Below are positions 5,671 to 8,158 of a DNA stretch of 8,158 bases, in pieces. The stretch is taken from the NCBI GenBank assembly GCA_026985705.1, contig JALSPY010000235.1:1-8158 (forward strand), written 5' to 3'. The position numbers and the translations under genes were made by a program. Under the pieces are notes generated by a model, which saw only the letters and a list, made by a program, of their open reading frames with translations, ran no database searches and was not told the origin of the DNA. The DNA is from Hydrogenothermaceae bacterium. GTDB taxonomy: Bacteria > Aquificota > Aquificia > Aquificales > Hydrogenothermaceae. How positions within the stretch are numbered: the stretch's first letter is position 1; each line of letters opens with the position of its first letter.

Positions 5671-7629
5671 TCAGTTTACTTCTTTAATAGTTATATACCT
5701 ACCTTTCTCTTTTATATAATTTATAAACTCTTTGTAAACTGAATTTGTTGATAAAGTTTTACTATCTCCAACTATTATAAGTTTTCTTTTTGCCCTAGTT
5801 AAAGCAACATTAAGTCTTCTTAAATCATCAAGAAAACCTATATTTTCCGCTGGATTTGAGCGAACAAGGGATATTATTATCACTTCCTTTTCTCTTCCTT
5901 GAAAACCATCTACAGTCTTAATCTCAATATCTGGAATAAGTGATTTTAAATATTCCTCGTGGTCTTTGTATGGTGTAATTATTCCTATATCATCAGGATT
6001 TATACCTAAGTTTTTCAGTTTTTCAACTATCTTTTTAACAACATTTGCCTCTTTAGGATTGTATATAGATTGACTTGCCTTTTTTCTTTCCTCCTTAAAC
6101 TCTCCTAATGTATCTATAAAAACAATAGGTGTATCATCTGTTATCGGTGAGCTTTGATTTATTTCTACAATATCAGATAGTTTTCTATTTTTAACTTCAT
6201 CTGCAGAAATTAACTCTCCATTATAAAATTTATCAGATGGAAAACGATTTATAACTTCGTTCATTCTATACTGTAGTTTTAACATATAGCTGTTTTTTGG
6301 ATATATCTCAATAAATCTTTCAAACATTGTAAACATTAAACCTTTAGCTAAAGGATGTAAGACGGTAGGTGGTAGCTGTTTATGGTCTCCTGCCATTACA
6401 ACTTTTTTAGCTTTAATTAATGGTATTAAACAGGATGGCTCTGTAGATTGGGATGCTTCATCTATAAACAAAGTATCAAAGTATTTTTCCATTAAAAACT
6501 CACTACCTGCTGAAGAGTTTGTCGTGCATATAACCTCTGCATTTATCAGTATATCTTCTATAATTTCTTCTTCAATTCTTCTTTTCTGCTCCCTTAATTT
6601 TTTTATTTCTCGCTGTAATCTCAACCATTCAGCCATACTTTTTAAGTTTTTAACAGATTGACCTCTGATACTCTTTCCAGATTTTGCATACTTAAATATC
6701 TGATTATCTGTTAATCCTCTTCTTCTAGATGGAGTAGGTTTTAAATAATGTTCCTGTAGAGATAGAAGTTTATTTAGTTTTTTATCTATCTTTTTTATCT
6801 CACTATACTTTGGATGTCCAATTGCTTTAGCATCTATTGAAATATCTAAAAGTTCCTTCTTCAATCTAGCAGGATGCCCTATCCTAACAACATTAACATT
6901 AAATCTAATTAATCCCTCAACTATATTGTCAACTGCAGTATTACTATCAGCAGTAGCTAAAACTTTTTCTCCCTTTTTTAAGGATTGTAGTATAACTTCA
7001 ATAAGGGTGGTTGTTTTACCAGTTCCTGGTGGGCCATGTATTAAAAATAACTCCTTCGTAGCTAAAGCTTTTTTTACAGCTTCTCTCTGGTATTTATTCA
7101 GATTTTTATTGAAAAATTCTTCTATATCTTCCTCTGAAACTTCTGGTTTTTTCTTTCCTAACACTATTTCAGAGTTAAAAAAGGAATAACCTTTCTCAAA
7201 GAATTCTAAACTTCCTAACATTCTTTTAAAGGTTATATCATTAACAAATAAATCTATTCTCCATTTTTTCCCTTTAGGTAGTAATGAAGAAAAAGCTACA
7301 GTTAAAAAATTTTTACCTTTTTCAAAGACTGTTCCTTCAATACCATCTTTTAATGGATGTTTTTTACTTACTAAAACTATATCTCCAACATTTATCTGAT
7401 GTTCTGGAAAATCCTCTCTGAAAAATCTGTATAAATAAAACTCTCCTATAATCTCTCCTACATATTTAGCTTTCAGCTCAAGAATAGCTCTTCCTCTTTT
7501 TTCCCTTTCCTTCCCTGTTAACTTTATTATCTCTTCAAGATGAAAATTTTTTTCAGCATTTCTCTCAAGCTCTACTAACTCTTCCCAGTATAAACGGTAA
7601 TCTGTTTCATTCTCAAAAAATTTTCTCAA
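5671..7629 (-). CDS. Upf1/IGHMBP2-type SF1 DNA/RNA helicase
   Basis: The 652-residue protein is a superfamily 1B helicase of the Upf1-like/IGHMBP2 group (TIGR00376 type). These are ATP-driven 5'-3' helicases of uncertain bacterial role. All motifs are intact: Q motif around Gln181, Walker A GPPGTGKT (199-206), motif Ia ADSNTAVDN (227-235), Walker B LFIDEAS (387-393), motif III GDHKQLPP (414-421), motif IV QYRMN (453-457), motif V VDGFQGREKE (573-582) and motif VI ALTRAKRK (609-616). An N-terminal beta-barrel-like region (about 81-113) and a charged, coiled-coil-like insertion (about 275-360, including RRRGLTD and RLQREIKKLREQKRR) are family traits. The start is TTG: AAGGAG precedes it by 7 bases, an in-frame TAA lies just upstream, and no ATG appears until residue 137. 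The gene follows a tnpB remnant on the same strand. Confidence 0.93.
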   Translation of the reverse strand: MRKFFENETDYRLYWEELVELERNAEKNFHLEEIIKLTGKEREKRGRAILELKAKYVGEIIGEFYLYRFFREDFPEHQINVGDIVLVSKKHPLKDGIEGTVFEKGKNFLTVAFSSLLPKGKKWRIDLFVNDITFKRMLGSLEFFEKGYSFFNSEIVLGKKKPEVSEEDIEEFFNKNLNKYQREAVKKALATKELFLIHGPPGTGKTTTLIEVILQSLKKGEKVLATADSNTAVDNIVEGLIRFNVNVVRIGHPARLKKELLDISIDAKAIGHPKYSEIKKIDKKLNKLLSLQEHYLKPTPSRRRGLTDNQIFKYAKSGKSIRGQSVKNLKSMAEWLRLQREIKKLREQKRRIEEEIIEDILINAEVICTTNSSAGSEFLMEKYFDTLFIDEASQSTEPSCLIPLIKAKKVVMAGDHKQLPPTVLHPLAKGLMFTMFERFIEIYPKNSYMLKLQYRMNEVINRFPSDKFYNGELISADEVKNRKLSDIVEINQSSPITDDTPIVFIDTLGEFKEERKKASQSIYNPKEANVVKKIVEKLKNLGINPDDIGIITPYKDHEEYLKSLIPDIEIKTVDGFQGREKEVIIISLVRSNPAENIGFLDDLRRLNVALTRAKRKLIIVGDSKTLSTNSVYKEFINYIKEKGRYITIKEVN

Positions 7630-7636
7630 TATAAAT

Positions 7637-7642
7637 CTCCTT
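7637..7642 (-). promoter_or_regulatory. Ribosome site that sets the helicase TTG start
   Basis: On the minus strand AAGGAG lies 7 bases before the TTG at 7629-7627. With an in-frame TAA a few codons upstream and no nearby ATG, this decides the non-standard start. Confidence 0.8.
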
Positions 7643-7656
7643 ACTTATGCACACTT

Positions 7657-7673
7657 ATAGGTAGTAATAGGTA
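7657..7673. repeat. Short tandem direct repeat ATAGGTA
   Basis: ATAGGTA occurs at 7657-7663 and again at 7667-7673, a period of 10 bp (one helical turn). It is located between the tnpB stop and the helicase start, in what is probably the right end of the insertion element. It might be part of a transposon end or a regulatory site. The copies are too short to be sure. Confidence 0.35.
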
Positions 7674-7714
7674 TAAAAATACTATCAAAAGATTATAAAA
7701 AATCTACTACTACC
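7660..7714. repeat. Inverted repeat spanning the tnpB 3' end
   Basis: GGTAGTAATAG (7660-7670) and CTACTACTACC (7704-7714) pair at 10 of 11 positions, with 33 bases between. The right arm lies in the last codons of tnpB (three Val codons) and the left arm is beyond its stop. IS200/IS605 elements carry structured right ends, and their omega/reRNA covers exactly this region, so the repeat may be part of such a structure. Confidence 0.4.
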
Positions 7715-8158
7715 TGGCAGTATGCCCACCTTGTCTTTCTACCTGTTATTCCTAAAAGAAACTCACAGGTTTCTTTTACTAATTGATTAATTTTTACTCT
7801 TATTGGTCTTGATAATTTGTCCATAAGCGTTTTTTCGTCTATTAGAGGCTCTGCCTCTTTCCTTAATATATTGAAACTTCCAACTGCATCTGCATTGAAT
7901 ACTTTCCCTGTTATATAACACTTAAATAATCCTCTTTTTATCCTTCTCCCTCGCATTAGTTGCTCTATTTTCTCTTTTAATTCTTCTATTTTGTTTTTCT
8001 TACATTCCTCGCTTAATTTTATAACTTCCTTTATCTCCGCAAATGGTGATGTTTTACTTGTGTATCCTTCCGATACTTCTATCACTTTTATTCCGTATTC
8101 TTCTAATTTGTATTTTAACTGCTATATTAATTTTCTAATATGGTATATATACGAAATT
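7693..8158 (-). pseudogene. tnpB: 3' part of an IS200/IS605-type tnpB (OrfB), interrupted
   Basis: The longest open stretch runs from a GTG at 8085 to the TAA at 7693 (130 residues). Reading upstream in the same frame gives QLKYKLEEYGIK, joining directly to VIEVSEGYTSKTSPF, then an in-frame TAG at 8124-8122, then more TnpB-like residues (HIRKLI) to the window edge. This is therefore the C-terminal part of a larger gene with a nonsense codon. The RuvC III motif is NADAVGSFNIL, with its Asp at plus positions 7888-7890. The GRRIKRGLFK segment before it is typical of a TnpB subgroup. The usual SxTCxxCG...CxxCG zinc finger is absent: the first half reads TSKTSPF. Intact TnpB is an omega-RNA-guided nuclease that helps keep the element. 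This copy is probably inactive unless the TAG is read through. The rest lies outside the window. Confidence 0.85.

Noticed and set aside
6926..7189. Open frame of 87 codons on the plus strand
   Set aside because: It is antisense to the helicase Walker A region and has no family features; it is a by-product of the coding strand.
1..8158. CRISPR array, tRNA or rRNA genes, riboswitches
   Set aside because: No regularly spaced repeats, no tRNA-like TTCRA loop with paired arms, and no recognisable conserved RNA were seen on either strand.

Overview
The window is very AT-rich (about 30% G+C by eye). AGA is the usual arginine codon, and Shine-Dalgarno sites of the AGAGGT/AGGAG type precede most genes. 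The proteins are ordinary bacterial families, plus a Upf1/IGHMBP2-type SF1 helicase of a kind common in archaea and Aquificota, a small multihaem cytochrome c, and a TnpB remnant. Together these suggest a thermophilic chemolithotrophic bacterium, probably Aquificota of the Hydrogenothermaceae (Sulfurihydrogenibium-like) type. This placement rests on family composition and base/codon bias, not on a search.

Layout from left to right. (1) cysS (158-1624, +) has its own promoter and a good ribosome site. It converges on a small heat-shock protein gene, hsp20 (1658-2113, -), across a compact GC hairpin that can end transcription. (2) hsp20 has an exact TTGACA-N16-TATAAT promoter and is divergent from a two-gene unit on the + strand: a small exported tetrahaem cytochrome c (2308-2664) and a DJ-1/PfpI-family protein (2692-3201). 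(3) After a 116-bp gap holding a perfect 8-1-8 palindrome comes a second + strand unit: argC (3318-4346) and, 9 bp later, a lipoprotein-type M48 metalloprotease with C-terminal TPRs, BepA-like (4356-5663). (4) A 652-residue SF1B helicase (5671-7629, -) converges on the protease gene with only 7 bp between stops. It starts with TTG. (5) Just upstream of the helicase and in the same orientation lies the 3' part of an IS200/IS605-type tnpB (7693 to the right edge). It belongs to the TnpB group that lacks the zinc-finger cysteines, and an in-frame TAG interrupts it.

Functionally the window is mostly housekeeping: tRNA charging, arginine synthesis, protein and envelope quality control, and nucleic-acid helicase. 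I see no integrated novel system. The points most worth a second look are the internally duplicated CX3CX2CH tetrahaem cytochrome and its pairing with a PfpI protein, the degenerate tnpB end (with possible omega-RNA remnant) abutting the helicase, and the palindrome before argC. No tRNA, rRNA, CRISPR array or origin was seen, and no stretch longer than 300 bases lacks a gene.
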